A stretch of DNA of 64,000 bases from Phocaeicola vulgatus ATCC 8482 (GCF_000012825.1 NC_009614.1:4464001-4528000), one strand, 5' to 3'; numbered from the stretch's first letter, positions 35,520-45,300 are shown. Program-made: numbers and translations. The notes: generated from the sequence alone by a model not told the origin.

Positions 35520-37589
35520 ATGAAATACACAACATACCTTTTTGATTTTGATTACACACTAGCCGATTCTTCACGCGGCATCGTTATCTGCTTTCGTAAT
35601 GTACTGGAACGCCATGGGCATACGGGCATCAGTGATGAAGCCATAAAACGCACCATTGGAAAAACACTGGAAGATTCATTCAGTATTTTGAGCGGAATCA
35701 CTACTCCCGAAACATTAGCCGAATATAAAAAAGAATATGTAAAGGAAGCAGATACATACATGACTGTCAACACTTTCTTTTTTCCTGAAACGGTTACCGT
35801 GCTGAAAACACTGAAAAGCCAAGGTGCCCAAATAGGTATCATTTCCACTAAATTCCGTTTTCGTATCCGCGAAATGGTAGACCAACATTTTCCGAAAGAT
35901 TTTTTTGACATTATTATCGGAGGAGAGGATGTAAAGCAAGCCAAGCCAGATCCCCAAGGTATAAAAAAAGCACTACGCCGGCTGCATCGCCGGAAAAGCG
36001 AAACACTCTACATCGGTGACAGCACAGTGGACGCAGAAACCGCCCAAGCAGCCAAAGTAGACTTCGTAGGTGTGCTCAATGGCATGACAACCCGCGAAGA
36101 ACTGATGGTCTACCCACACCGGCAAATACTAGACAATCTTTCGTTACTTCCATTAATTCATAAATTCACCCCTTACGAACCAGACAAACATTTTCCGGAA
36201 AAGTTCTTTTATTCTTCCTGTTTTCCCCAAAAAATAGTAGCCTTCTACAAACTGCTCCATCAAAAACAAATAAGAGGGAAACATGAAATAAAAGAAAATC
36301 CGACATGTTGCGTCTGTAAGAACTGCAGAAACACGTTTCAAGGAAATTATTGTCCCCATTGCGGACAAAACCGCCACACGCCACGTTTTACCATACGAAA
36401 TGCCTTTCAGAATATTTTAAGTGGGTTCTTTAACATAGACCATGGTTTCAGCCGTAACCTGATAGAACTACTCTACCGACCAGGATACATGATACGGGAT
36501 TATCTGAAGGGAAAACGTGTACATTACTATAAACCATTTCAAACCTTGTTCGTTCTGGCTGCTCTATACATCATGGGCGTACAACTCATTGACCCGGCAG
36601 CGATAAAACTATCGGAAAAGGAAATGGAAGAAGAGCCTACTATCGCCAGCCTGATGGACGACATCAAGTACCAACAGGAACAGACATCAGACAGTTGTAC
36701 CAAATATTATCTAGAACAAAGTATTACCTATGCAGACAGTGCACAGTGGGCCCAAACTCACAGTTTATCAGAATCAATACAAGCACAAATCGATGCAAAA
36801 TTCAGCAATCAAGACCCCAATGAGCTAAAAAAAGAAATAAGCAAACAAATAAAAAAGGAGCTTAAACAAAAAATAAAAGCAAAAAACGGCGAGATTGATG
36901 ACTGGAGAGGTCTGATGAAAGAAATTGGTACGACTTTGGCAAGACAAGATAGCTTACGGATGGCCACTTTAGGAAGAGAAGCCAACAAACAAGACTCAAC
37001 CATATCGGAAATAAGAAAAAACATATTGGCAAACATGGCCCAACAAGATAATCCCTATGAAGATCAAGATATCTGGAATGATTTGAGCGAAGCCGGAAGT
37101 GAAATGAAAAATGTCTTTAACGAAATGACTAACAATTATTTCACAGAAAATAGCTTTCTCTCTGCAGTCGGTAACCTGATGAAAAGTTGGATACATGGCA
37201 ACAAAGCCTTCAGCATCCTTGCTCTGCTCCCTCTTTTTACAATAAGCACCCGGTTAAGCTTCTGCCGGACCTCTATCGGACGTAGACTAAATCTGACGGA
37301 AAACTTTTTTGCACAAGTTTATATAGCCTGCCAAATCTTATGGATTTCTTTACTGATCCTGCCATTTACCGGAACAGCACATTTGAATGATATTTTTGAT
37401 TTAAGTTACAAAGCAATCTTTATATTATTTGTCTGGGATTACCGCCAACTGTTCGGACTTTCCTGGTGGAAAAGCTTCTGCCGTACAATAATCATGTTTT
37501 GGTATTGCTTTTTGGGACTGTTGCTAGTCTGTTCTATCATTATAGGCATCATTGTATTGATAGCCTATATTATACAATGGGGTAAATAA
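35520..37589 (+). CDS. HAD hydrolase fused to DUF3667 zinc-ribbon membrane domain
   Basis: One open frame of 689 residues with two unrelated parts. Residues 1-212 are a HAD phosphatase of the phosphoglycolate-phosphatase/PpaX type: DFDYT with Asp 9 and 11, ISTKF, and GDSTVDAE near 166. Residues about 262-290 are a zinc ribbon (Cys 266, 269, 278, 281) opening DUF3667, followed by FNIDHGFSRNLIELL and GKRVHYYKPFQTLF. A long Lys/Glu-rich helical insert follows, then four or so C-terminal membrane helices (about 560-685). The HAD part is complete, so this is a fusion, not a misjoined fragment. The phosphatase would face the cytoplasm. Confidence 0.85.
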   Translation: MKYTTYLFDFDYTLADSSRGIVICFRNVLERHGHTGISDEAIKRTIGKTLEDSFSILSGITTPETLAEYKKEYVKEADTYMTVNTFFFPETVTVLKTLKSQGAQIGIISTKFRFRIREMVDQHFPKDFFDIIIGGEDVKQAKPDPQGIKKALRRLHRRKSETLYIGDSTVDAETAQAAKVDFVGVLNGMTTREELMVYPHRQILDNLSLLPLIHKFTPYEPDKHFPEKFFYSSCFPQKIVAFYKLLHQKQIRGKHEIKENPTCCVCKNCRNTFQGNYCPHCGQNRHTPRFTIRNAFQNILSGFFNIDHGFSRNLIELLYRPGYMIRDYLKGKRVHYYKPFQTLFVLAALYIMGVQLIDPAAIKLSEKEMEEEPTIASLMDDIKYQQEQTSDSCTKYYLEQSITYADSAQWAQTHSLSESIQAQIDAKFSNQDPNELKKEISKQIKKELKQKIKAKNGEIDDWRGLMKEIGTTLARQDSLRMATLGREANKQDSTISEIRKNILANMAQQDNPYEDQDIWNDLSEAGSEMKNVFNEMTNNYFTENSFLSAVGNLMKSWIHGNKAFSILALLPLFTISTRLSFCRTSIGRRLNLTENFFAQVYIACQILWISLLILPFTGTAHLNDIFDLSYKAIFILFVWDYRQLFGLSWWKSFCRTIIMFWYCFLGLLLVCSIIIGIIVLIAYIIQWGK

Positions 37590-37686
37590 AAGTACAATCA
37601 CACAAACCTTATTTATACAATCGCGCATCCACAAAATGCAATATGAATAAAAACATTGAGTACAAGAAAAAAGAAGATGGTTTTTC

Positions 37687-37717
37687 TTTGCAGATATAAA
37701 TAAATATAGTAATTTTG
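37687..37717 (+). promoter_or_regulatory. Promoter of rplU-rpmA (TTTG-N19-TAATTTTG)
   Basis: TTTG at 37687-37690, 19 bases, then TAATTTTG at 37710-37717: a perfect Bacteroidetes promoter. The leader to the L21 start is about 80 nt and is G/A-rich with possible pairing GAGGU/ACCUU, a candidate site for ribosomal-protein feedback. Confidence 0.75.
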
Positions 37718-37802
37718 TGCCCGATTTAGTCCGATGAGGTAGAAAAGTGAAGGCAGTGATGCATTCCACCTTACGGAGAAAACCGTTTAATATTATAAAA
37801 AG

Positions 37803-38120
37803 ATGTACGTAATTGTAGAAATTAACGGTCAGCAGTTCAAAGCTGAAGAAGGCAAAAAACTGTTTGTACACCACATTCAGAACGCAGAAAACGGCGCAAC
37901 TGTTGAATTTGAAAAAGTATTGTTGGTAGACAACAATGGAACAGTAACTGTAGGTGCTCCTACTGTAGAAGGTGCCAAGGTAGTTTGTGAAGTAGTATCT
38001 CCGCTGGTAAAAGGCGACAAAGTACTTGTATTCCACAAAAAGAGAAGAAAAGGTTATAGAAAACTGAACGGTCACCGCCAGCAGTTTACAGAGTTAACTA
38101 TTAAACAAGTTATTGCTTAA
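37803..38120 (+). CDS. rplU: 50S ribosomal protein L21
   Basis: Ribosomal protein of the large subunit, 105 residues, the usual length. It begins [20 protein letters not shown] and ends with the rRNA-binding [20 protein letters not shown] segment. It is followed by L27 after 21 bases, the universal rplU-rpmA pair. Confidence 0.98.
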   Translation: MYVIVEINGQQFKAEEGKKLFVHHIQNAENGATVEFEKVLLVDNNGTVTVGAPTVEGAKVVCEVVSPLVKGDKVLVFHKKRRKGYRKLNGHRQQFTELTIKQVIA

Positions 38121-38141
38121 TCATTTAAAATTTAAGAAGAA

Positions 38142-38405
38142 ATGGCACATAAAAAAGGTGTAGGTAGTTCTAAGAACGGCCGTGAATCAGCAAGTAAGAG
38201 ATTAGGCGTTAAGATATTTGGTGGACAGGCTTGTAAAGCAGGTAACATCATTGTTCGTCAGAGAGGTACAGAATTCCATCCGGGTGAAAACATCGGTATG
38301 GGACGTGACCATACTCTTTTCGCTTTAGTAGATGGTACAGTATGTTTCAAAGTAGGTCGCAATGACAGAAGATCTGTTTCTGTTGTTCCGGCTGTAGAAG
38401 CATAA
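38142..38405 (+). CDS. rpmA: 50S ribosomal protein L27
   Basis: Large-subunit protein whose N-terminal tail reaches the peptidyl transferase centre, 87 residues. [20 protein letters not shown] and [20 protein letters not shown] are diagnostic. The tail starts directly at AHKKG, without the cleavable extension seen in Firmicutes. A strong terminator follows 23 bases later. Confidence 0.98.
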   Translation: MAHKKGVGSSKNGRESASKRLGVKIFGGQACKAGNIIVRQRGTEFHPGENIGMGRDHTLFALVDGTVCFKVGRNDRRSVSVVPAVEA

Positions 38406-38428
38406 TCAGTTACAAAATAAAAAAATTG

Positions 38429-38458
38429 AAAGACTCTTCATTCCTTGAAGAGTCTTTT
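38429..38458 (+). terminator. Terminator after rpmA
   Basis: AAAGACTCTTCA (38429-38440) pairs with TGAAGAGTCTTT (38446-38457), 5-base loop, then TTCTTTT. Confidence 0.9.
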
Positions 38459-38529
38459 CTTTTAGAATACCCTGAACACTAAAACCTTACCTTCAGTCCG
38501 GATTATAAAATGCCTGGCCAATGCCTCAT

Positions 38530-39099
38530 TCAAAAAGTCCCTTGCCACCAATTGGTAAACACAGACAAAGGATAAGCCAACCCTTCGGCAGATAAAGCCG
38601 TACTATTCATATTAAAAACAGAAATCTGCTGACCGATATAAGATTCAAACATACTGTCCTCCCTTATGGGAACAAAAATACCATAATCAGTCATCATACT
38701 AACCTCCGCCTGCTCCATATAATCCGCCAGCAAGCTGACATTCCCTATTGTATGATCTTCTCTTTTTCCTGTAGCCCCCATGATAGTAATACGCTTCCTC
38801 TCCTGTGACAGGCAGAAGCGAAATGCCTTACTCAAATCATTTGTTTCCTGCTCTGCCTCACTATGAATCAACGAAGCATATCGCTCTTTAATATCCGGCA
38901 ATAAAGAATCGCCATCGCCAACAATGGCTTCCGGCATTCTACCTGAACGAATATAAGTATTTGCTGCCCCGTCACAACAAACCACATAAGGACACTGCCT
39001 CAACCACTCCAGTGCCAACGGATGGGAAGGGAAATCACCATCAGCCAGAATAATTGTTTCCGGCACGTCACATCCTATCGGTAATTTATACTCTTTCAT
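38530..39099 (-). CDS. Thiamine diphosphokinase
   Basis: Transfers pyrophosphate from ATP to thiamine to make thiamine diphosphate. The 189-residue protein shows IILADGDFPSHPLA, YVVCCDGAANTYI, IVGDGDSL, the ETNDLSKA motif and GATGKREDHTIGN, all typical of ThiN/TPK. It overlaps the PnuC-type transporter gene by 14 bases, so uptake and activation of thiamine are coupled. Confidence 0.95.
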   Translation of the reverse strand: MKEYKLPIGCDVPETIILADGDFPSHPLALEWLRQCPYVVCCDGAANTYIRSGRMPEAIVGDGDSLLPDIKERYASLIHSEAEQETNDLSKAFRFCLSQERKRITIMGATGKREDHTIGNVSLLADYMEQAEVSMMTDYGIFVPIREDSMFESYIGQQISVFNMNSTALSAEGLAYPLSVFTNWWQGTF

Positions 39100-39658
39100 A
39101 AGATAAATTCATTAATTGTTTCCACTTCAAATAACCGAAACAAGCGATTACCGCATAAAGTCCATACAAAAAAGAAGTGAAATATAAATCTTTGTAAACA
39201 TAGATACCACAAGAAACAGCATCAACAACCAGCCATGCCAACCATTGTTCCACATATTTATGTGCAAGCATCCACATGGCAATAATACTAAGTGCTGTTG
39301 TAAAACTATCCCACCAGGGCACCGTACTATCTGTACAAGTTTCGAGAATAATCCCTATCAGCACAAACACCACAAGCAGCACAACAAACATAGGCAACAG
39401 CAGCTTAGACGGTGTGCCGGAAACAGGCTTCTCCCCTTTATCCGGCGTATGGCGCAACCACATCCACCAACCATAAATTCCAGCCAACAAATAATAGATG
39501 CTGATAACAGAATCGGCATACAGACCCACTTGATAATAAACAACTATATAAATGGCAGGCATAATGACACTGACCGGCCACAACCAAATGCTCGCCCTAT
39601 ATTCAAACCATAAATAAAGCAGACCGATTAAAGCGCCCGCTATCTCAAGATAATTCAT
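39086..39658 (-). CDS. pnuT: PnuC-family thiamine transporter (PnuT)
   Basis: Inner-membrane facilitator of 190 residues with about seven short helices. The PnuC family is shown by GALIGLLYLWFEYRASIWLWP and the WLAWLVVDAVSCGIYV segment. Coupling to thiamine diphosphokinase points to thiamine rather than nicotinamide riboside, since the kinase traps the imported vitamin. The promoter element is about 32 bases upstream, so there is no room for a TPP riboswitch and none is seen. Confidence 0.88.
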   Translation of the reverse strand: MNYLEIAGALIGLLYLWFEYRASIWLWPVSVIMPAIYIVVYYQVGLYADSVISIYYLLAGIYGWWMWLRHTPDKGEKPVSGTPSKLLLPMFVVLLVVFVLIGIILETCTDSTVPWWDSFTTALSIIAMWMLAHKYVEQWLAWLVVDAVSCGIYVYKDLYFTSFLYGLYAVIACFGYLKWKQLMNLSYERV

Positions 39659-39689
39659 CTTTCTTACTTTTCATTTTCTAATCCGGATG

Positions 39690-39697
39690 CAAAAGTA
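39690..39697 (-). promoter_or_regulatory. -7 promoter element of pnuT-thiN (TACTTTTG)
   Basis: Minus-strand TACTTTTGC matches TAnnTTTG and leaves a leader of only about 25 nt. Confidence 0.5.
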
Positions 39698-39731
39698 ACG
39701 AATAACTCATACACCTTACCATTTTTTTATC

Positions 39732-39739
39732 TATCTTTG
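39732..39739 (+). promoter_or_regulatory. -7 promoter element of serS (TATCTTTG)
   Basis: TATCTTTGTCC matches TAnnTTTG, 39 bases before the serS ATG. Divergent with the pnuT promoter. Confidence 0.5.
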
Positions 39740-39777
39740 TCCATTAATTCAAGAAATATCAAAAAGACTGAAAAGAT

Positions 39778-41052
39778 ATGCTTACCATTAAACAAATTAC
39801 AGAGAATACGGAAGAGGTAATCCGCGGACTGGAAAAGAAGCATTTTAAAGATGCAAAAGCAACGATAGAACAAGTGCTTGCATTCAATGACAAAAGACGT
39901 AGCACGCAGAATCAATTAGATAAAAACCTGGCAGAAGTGAACTCGCTCTCCAAATCTATCGGGCAACTGATGAAAGAAGGGAAAAAAGAAGATGCTGAAA
40001 CAGCTAAAGCACGTGTAGCCGAAATCAAAGAAACCAGCAAAGCTTTACAAGCAGAAATGGACAAAGCACAGGAAGACATGACCAACCTGCTTTACACCAT
40101 TCCCAATGTTCCTTATGACAGTGTGCCCGAAGGTGTAAGCGCTGAAGACAATGTGGTGGAAAAAATGGGCGGTATGGAAACCGAACTCCCCAAGAATGCG
40201 CTTCCCCATTGGGAACTTGCCAAAAAATACGACTTGATAGATTTTGACCTGGGCGTGAAAATCACAGGGGCAGGTTTTCCTGTATATAAAGGTAAAGGGG
40301 CACGTCTTCAACGCGCATTAATCAATTTCTTCCTGGATGAAGCCCGCGCTTCCGGTTACGAAGAAATCATGCCACCGACGGTAGTAAACACCGCATCGGG
40401 CTACGGAACAGGACAACTTCCCGACAAAGAAGGACAAATGTATCATTGTGAAGTAGATGATTTGTACTTGATTCCAACCGCAGAAGTTCCTGTAACCAAT
40501 ATCTATCGTGACGTGATTTTGGACGAAAAACAATTGCCTATCAAGAATTGCGCATATACTCAATGTTTCCGTCGTGAAGCCGGATCTTACGGCAAAGACG
40601 TACGTGGGTTGAACCGTTTGCACGAATTCTCAAAAGTAGAACTGGTACGCATTGACAAACCCGAACATTCCAAACAGTCACATCAGGAAATGTTGGACCA
40701 TGTAGAAGGCCTGTTGAAGAAATTAGAACTCCCCTATCGCATTCTCCGCCTTTGCGGTGGTGATATGAGTTTTACAGCTGCACTTTGCTTTGACTTTGAG
40801 GTTTATTCGGAAGCACAACAGCGTTGGCTGGAAGTAAGTTCTGTATCCAATTTCGATACGTATCAGGCTAATCGCCTGAAATGCCGTTACCGTTCTGCCG
40901 AAAAGAAAACAGAATTATGCCATACTTTGAACGGTTCCGCACTGGCTTTGCCGCGTATTGTTGCAGCCTTATTAGAAAATAATCAGACTCCGGAAGGTAT
41001 CCGTATCCCTAAAGCATTAGTTCCTTATTGCGGATTCGAGATGATTGACTAA
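39778..41052 (+). CDS. serS: Serine--tRNA ligase
   Basis: Class II aminoacyl-tRNA synthetase, 424 residues. The N-terminal long coiled-coil arm that holds tRNA-Ser covers residues 28-105. The catalytic core has motif 2 (QCFRREAGSYGKDVRGLNRLHEF as TQCFRREAGSYGKD then GLNRLHEFSKVE) and motif 3 (LNGSALALPRIVAALLEN). Length is standard. A terminator follows within 22 bases. Confidence 0.97.
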   Translation: MLTIKQITENTEEVIRGLEKKHFKDAKATIEQVLAFNDKRRSTQNQLDKNLAEVNSLSKSIGQLMKEGKKEDAETAKARVAEIKETSKALQAEMDKAQEDMTNLLYTIPNVPYDSVPEGVSAEDNVVEKMGGMETELPKNALPHWELAKKYDLIDFDLGVKITGAGFPVYKGKGARLQRALINFFLDEARASGYEEIMPPTVVNTASGYGTGQLPDKEGQMYHCEVDDLYLIPTAEVPVTNIYRDVILDEKQLPIKNCAYTQCFRREAGSYGKDVRGLNRLHEFSKVELVRIDKPEHSKQSHQEMLDHVEGLLKKLELPYRILRLCGGDMSFTAALCFDFEVYSEAQQRWLEVSSVSNFDTYQANRLKCRYRSAEKKTELCHTLNGSALALPRIVAALLENNQTPEGIRIPKALVPYCGFEMID

Positions 41053-41073
41053 TAACAGCTAATTACATATATT

Positions 41074-41151
41074 GAATGTCATTCTGAGTATTATTCAGAA
41101 TCCGATCTTTCCCGACAGATTCTGTCTTGTATGCAGAATGACATTCTTTTT
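41074..41151 (+). terminator. Terminator after serS, long-range hairpin
   Basis: GAATGTCATTCTG (41074-41086) pairs with CAGAATGACATTC (41134-41146), with a second pairing inside (CAGAAT/ATTCTG at about 41095-41122), then TTTTTTT. The AGAATGACA unit makes it a large two-tier structure. Confidence 0.75.
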
Positions 41152-41192
41152 TTATTATTTCAACCTGATTACTAACCATTTAACCTATTATT

Positions 41193-42410
41193 ATGAATAC
41201 TTCACAGAAAAATTTCATGGTACCTCTTGCCTTTGTAGGCATGATGTTTTTTGCAATTGGTTTTGCATTGGGCATTAACTCTTTCCTAATGCCGGTATTA
41301 GAACGGTCAATGGAAATGTCGGCTTCAGAATCCAATCTCCTGCTTGCCGCCACGTTTGTTCCATTCCTAATTTTTGGTATACCGGCCACCAAATGCATTG
41401 AAGCCATCGGTTACAAAAAAACAATGGCTCTTTCATTCATCATTTTCGCTATCGCTTTCGGATTATTCATCCAAGCAGCCGCTACAGAATCTATTGTATG
41501 GTTTCTTTTCGCCTCATTCATCTGTGGTGCCGCCAATGCAGTACTCCAAGCGTCAGTAAATCCATATGTAACTATTCTTGGCCCTATAGAGTCTGCCGCA
41601 AAACGTATTTCCATCATGGGTATTTGCAACAAACTGGCTTGGCCTGCCACTACTCTTTTTATTACCTTAGTAATCGGCAAAACCATAGACCAAATAAAAA
41701 TGGAAGATTTGTTCCAGCCATTTGGTATTATTGTCGGTATTTTCGTTGTATTAGGCATTATCGCCTTAATGGCTCCACTGCCTGAAGTAAAAGCTGCCGG
41801 AGAGGATGCCGCCACAGATGCGGAAGAAGCGGTTGCCTGTCCGTATGCAGAAGGTAAAACTTCCATCATGCAATTTCCTCACTTGCTATTAGGAGTACTT
41901 GCTCTTTTCCTTTATGTAGGTGTGGAAACCATAGCCTTGGCAACTGCAACCGGATATGCCAAAGCATTGGAGCTGCCGGGTGACAATTACGGATTTATCC
42001 CTTCCATTGGTATGGTAGTAGGATACATTTGCGGCGCAACCTTAATCCCTAAATATCTGAGCCAGGCTACCGCAATGAAAATATGTGCCATCATAGCCAT
42101 CATTGGTTCTGCATTAGTAGCAACCATGCCGGCTGAAATTTCAATCTATTGCATATTCTTTATGGCATTAGGATGCTCATTAATGTGGCCCGCATTATGG
42201 CCTCTCGCAATGGCGGATCTCGGCAAATTCACCAAAGCCGGCTCTTCATTGCTAACCATGGCTATTGCCGGTGGAGCGGTTATGCCATGGGTGCGCGGTG
42301 TGATTCAAGATGCAACTAGCTTCCAGACCTCCTACTGGATCTGTGTTCCCTGTTTCCTCTTCATCCTATATTATGGAATGATAGGATATAAAATCAGAAC
42401 AAAGAAATAA
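41193..42410 (+). CDS. Sugar MFS transporter, FHS family (FucP/GluP-like)
   Basis: Proton-coupled hexose importer of 405 residues with 12 predicted helices. Family marks are VGMMFFAIGFALGINSFLMP in helix 1 and ANAVLQASVNPYVTILGP in helix 4, typical of fucose/glucose/galactose:H+ symporters. The exact sugar is not readable. It is monocistronic, flanked by terminators on both sides. Confidence 0.9.
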   Translation: MNTSQKNFMVPLAFVGMMFFAIGFALGINSFLMPVLERSMEMSASESNLLLAATFVPFLIFGIPATKCIEAIGYKKTMALSFIIFAIAFGLFIQAAATESIVWFLFASFICGAANAVLQASVNPYVTILGPIESAAKRISIMGICNKLAWPATTLFITLVIGKTIDQIKMEDLFQPFGIIVGIFVVLGIIALMAPLPEVKAAGEDAATDAEEAVACPYAEGKTSIMQFPHLLLGVLALFLYVGVETIALATATGYAKALELPGDNYGFIPSIGMVVGYICGATLIPKYLSQATAMKICAIIAIIGSALVATMPAEISIYCIFFMALGCSLMWPALWPLAMADLGKFTKAGSSLLTMAIAGGAVMPWVRGVIQDATSFQTSYWICVPCFLFILYYGMIGYKIRTKK

Positions 42411-42473
42411 TCTCTTTTTCACATCAAGAACAAACTGCAACAAAATCAAAAACGGATTTATCATGATAGGATC

Positions 42474-42506
42474 AGCCGCCCCATACAAAAGGGCGGCTTT
42501 TCTTTT
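42474..42506 (+). terminator. Terminator after the sugar importer
   Basis: AGCCGCCC (42474-42481) pairs with GGGCGGCT (42491-42498), then TTTCTTTTG. Confidence 0.88.
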
Positions 42507-42534
42507 GTCTTTAAAAAATATAATCCTACCTTTG
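42504..42534 (+). promoter_or_regulatory. Promoter of the NfnAB-like gene (TTTG-N19-TACCTTTG)
   Basis: TTTG 42504-42507, 19 bases, TACCTTTG 42527-42534: a perfect match. The -33 element overlaps the U-tract of the upstream terminator. Leader about 50 nt. Confidence 0.75.
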
Positions 42535-42592
42535 CATAAATTATCAATTTGACAATCAACTTAGAAAAACAACGAACTTATAGTATAGCAAA

Positions 42593-44890
42593 ATGAATAA
42601 GATTATTTCAAAAGAACATTTCTCGGAAAAGGTCTTTAAATTGGTCATAGAGGCACCTCTGATTGCCAAGTCACGTAAGGCCGGACATTTTGTAATTGTC
42701 CGTGTCGGTGAAAAAGGAGAACGTATGCCACTTACTATCGCCGGTGCCGATCCCGTAAAAGGTACCATCACACTAGTAGTACAGGAAGTTGGCCTTTCTT
42801 CTACACGACTTTGTGAATTGAACGAAGGAGATTATATTACAGATGTGGTTGGTCCGCTGGGTAAAGCCACCCACATTGAAAATTTCGGAACAGTAGTCTG
42901 TGCCGGAGGAGGAGTAGGCGTTGCTCCGATGCTTCCTATCGTACAGGCTTTGAAAGCTGCCGGCAACCGCGTAATTACCGTATTGGCCGGACGTACCAAA
43001 GAATTAATTATCCTTGAGAAAGAAATGCGTGAAAGCTCTGATGAAGTAATCATTATGACAGACGACGGCTCATACGGACGCAAAGGATTAGTGACTGAAG
43101 GCGTGGAGGAAGTAATCAAACGTGAAACGGTAAACAAATGTTTCGCCATCGGTCCTGCCATCATGATGAAATTCGTTTGCCTGCTGACTAAAAAATATGA
43201 AATTCCCACCGACGTTTCTCTGAACACCATTATGGTGGATGGAACCGGTATGTGTGGTGCCTGCCGTATCACTGTAGGAGGCAAAACACGTTTTGTTTGT
43301 GTTGACGGCCCGGAATTCGACGGCCATCAAGTAGATTTTGACGAAATGTTGAAACGCATGGGAGCTTTCAAAGATATAGAAAAAGAAGAAATTCACAAAC
43401 TAGACACCGAAAAGCCGACGACTTGTGAAGCGACTAAAGAACTGGACGGCCGGGATGCCGAATGGCGTGCAAGCTTACGTAAAGCCATGAAACCTAAAGA
43501 ACGAATGGCTATCCCCCGTGTAAAAATGAACGAACTGGATGCAGAATACCGTTCACATAGCCGTAAGGAAGAAGTCAATCTAGGTTTGAATGAAGAGCAA
43601 GCTGTAACGGAAGCAAAACGTTGTTTGGACTGCCCCAACCCTACTTGTATGAACGGATGCCCCGTAGGAATCAATATCCCGAAATTCATCAAAAATATAG
43701 AACGCGGTGAATTCCTTGAAGCTGCCAAAACCTTAAAAGCAACCAGTGCATTACCTGCTGTCTGCGGGCGTGTATGTCCTCAAGAAAAACAGTGTGAATC
43801 ACAATGCACTCATCTGAAAGCCGGACACGAAGCCGTTGCCATAGGCTATTTGGAACGTTTTGCTGCTGATTACGAACGTGAAAGCGGTCAAATATCCGTA
43901 CCGGAAGTAGCGCAAAAGAACAACATAAAAGTGGCAGTTATCGGTTCAGGTCCCGCCGGACTCTCATTTGCTGGAGATATGGCTAAACAGGGATACGATG
44001 TCACTGTATTCGAAGCTTTACATGAAATAGGGGGTGTATTAAAATATGGGATTCCCGAATTCCGCCTACCCAATAAAATCGTAGATGTAGAAATTGACAA
44101 TTTATCCAAGATGGGTGTCAAATTCATGAAGGACTGCATCGTAGGAAAGACAATCAGTGTGGAAGACTTGGAAGCAGAAGATTTCAAAGGTATATTTGTA
44201 GCATCAGGTGCCGGGCTTCCCAACTTCATGAATATCCCGGGTGAAAATTCTATCAATATCATGTCTTCCAACGAATATCTGACTCGTGTAAATCTAATGG
44301 ATGCAGCCAGTGAGGATTCGGATACTCCTGTAACATTCGGCAAACGTGTAGCAGTAATCGGCGGTGGTAACACAGCTATGGACTCTGTCCGCACAGCACG
44401 CCGCTTGGGAGCAGAACGCGCAATGATTATTTACCGCCGTTCGGAAGAAGAAATGCCTGCCCGCCTGGAGGAAGTGAAACATGCTAAAGAAGAAGGTGTG
44501 GAATTCCTGACTCTGCATAACCCCATAGAATATATTGCCGATGAAAAGGGGCGTGTGAAACAAGTCGTTTTACAGAAAATGGAATTAGGCGAACCAGATG
44601 CTTCCGGCCGTCGCAGTCCGATAGCTATTCCAGGAGCAACAGAAACCATTGACATTGATATGGCGATAGTCAGCGTAGGCGTCTCCCCTAACCCGATTGT
44701 TCCCAGTTCCATCCCGGGATTGGAATTGGGACGCAAAGGAACAATTGCCGTAAATGAAAATATGCAATCGTCAATCCCGACTATTTATGCCGGTGGCGAT
44801 ATTGTGCGTGGTGGAGCTACAGTTATCCTTGCAATGGGTGACGGACGTAAAGCAGCTGCTTCCATGCATGCACAACTCTCCTCCAAATAA
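42593..44890 (+). CDS. Fused dihydroorotate dehydrogenase B electron-transfer subunit / NADPH-dependent glutamate synthase small subunit (NfnAB-like)
   Basis: A 765-residue fusion of two flavoproteins. Residues 1-280 are FNR-like with FAD/NAD sites (GERMPLTIAGADPV, CAGGGVGVAPMLPI) and a 2Fe-2S cluster motif (GTGMCGACRITVGGKTRFVC, Cys near 221, 224 and 236). Residues 300-765 are GltD-like: two 4Fe-4S sets (CLDCPNPTCMNGCPVG; CGRVCPQEKQCESQC), FAD site GSGPAGLSFAGDMA and NADPH site GGGNTAMDSVRTARRLG. Separate homologues form NfnAB, which bifurcates electrons between NADPH, NADH and ferredoxin; a role in balancing ferredoxin here is inference. Starts after its own perfect promoter. Confidence 0.93.
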   Translation: MNKIISKEHFSEKVFKLVIEAPLIAKSRKAGHFVIVRVGEKGERMPLTIAGADPVKGTITLVVQEVGLSSTRLCELNEGDYITDVVGPLGKATHIENFGTVVCAGGGVGVAPMLPIVQALKAAGNRVITVLAGRTKELIILEKEMRESSDEVIIMTDDGSYGRKGLVTEGVEEVIKRETVNKCFAIGPAIMMKFVCLLTKKYEIPTDVSLNTIMVDGTGMCGACRITVGGKTRFVCVDGPEFDGHQVDFDEMLKRMGAFKDIEKEEIHKLDTEKPTTCEATKELDGRDAEWRASLRKAMKPKERMAIPRVKMNELDAEYRSHSRKEEVNLGLNEEQAVTEAKRCLDCPNPTCMNGCPVGINIPKFIKNIERGEFLEAAKTLKATSALPAVCGRVCPQEKQCESQCTHLKAGHEAVAIGYLERFAADYERESGQISVPEVAQKNNIKVAVIGSGPAGLSFAGDMAKQGYDVTVFEALHEIGGVLKYGIPEFRLPNKIVDVEIDNLSKMGVKFMKDCIVGKTISVEDLEAEDFKGIFVASGAGLPNFMNIPGENSINIMSSNEYLTRVNLMDAASEDSDTPVTFGKRVAVIGGGNTAMDSVRTARRLGAERAMIIYRRSEEEMPARLEEVKHAKEEGVEFLTLHNPIEYIADEKGRVKQVVLQKMELGEPDASGRRSPIAIPGATETIDIDMAIVSVGVSPNPIVPSSIPGLELGRKGTIAVNENMQSSIPTIYAGGDIVRGGATVILAMGDGRKAAASMHAQLSSK

Positions 44891-44911
44891 ATATTATCAT
44901 TTTCACTAATT

Positions 44912-44945
44912 TAGCCCGTTATTAAAAATTAACGGGCTATTTTTA
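44912..44945 (+). terminator. Terminator after the NfnAB-like gene
   Basis: TAGCCCGTTA (44912-44921) pairs with TAACGGGCTA (44930-44939), then TTTTTATT. Confidence 0.9.
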
Positions 44946-44946
44946 T

Positions 44947-45262
44947 TCTATACCGAAAATAAATCACACAGACAGAATGGACCCCATAAATCCATATAGA
45001 CCTATATCGCCTATCTGACCAATGTACTGACATCAATTGAAATACATACCATGAATATGAACCCTGTCACTATATCTGAAAATAAAATACAAAACTTGAT
45101 TACCAAATATTGAAGTAACTATCTAAATGTCTATATGAAGTGTGCTCCATGACAACAAAAGAGGTGTAAACGAATCCTTTTATTAACCAAATAAAATTTA
45201 AAGTATTCACATTATAAACAATTAATAACTCAAATTTAACCAGCATTAAACCCACTCTAGAT
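44947..45262. other. AT-rich intergenic region
   Basis: About 315 bases without a supported gene. The only open reading here is a 20-codon ORF near 45052, with no support. The region leads into a TACTTTTG element for the next gene. Confidence 0.5.
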
Positions 45263-45270
45263 TACTTTTG
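45263..45270 (+). promoter_or_regulatory. -7 promoter element (TACTTTTG) of the 45301 gene
   Basis: TACTTTTG fits TAnnTTTG and ends 30 bases before the ATG at 45301. Confidence 0.45.
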
Positions 45271-45300
45271 TTACCAATTATAACCATAAAGAAAAAACGA

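Noticed and set aside
39659..39777. TPP riboswitch before pnuT-thiN
   Set aside because: The promoter leaves only about 25 nt of leader and no CUGAGA-type core is present.
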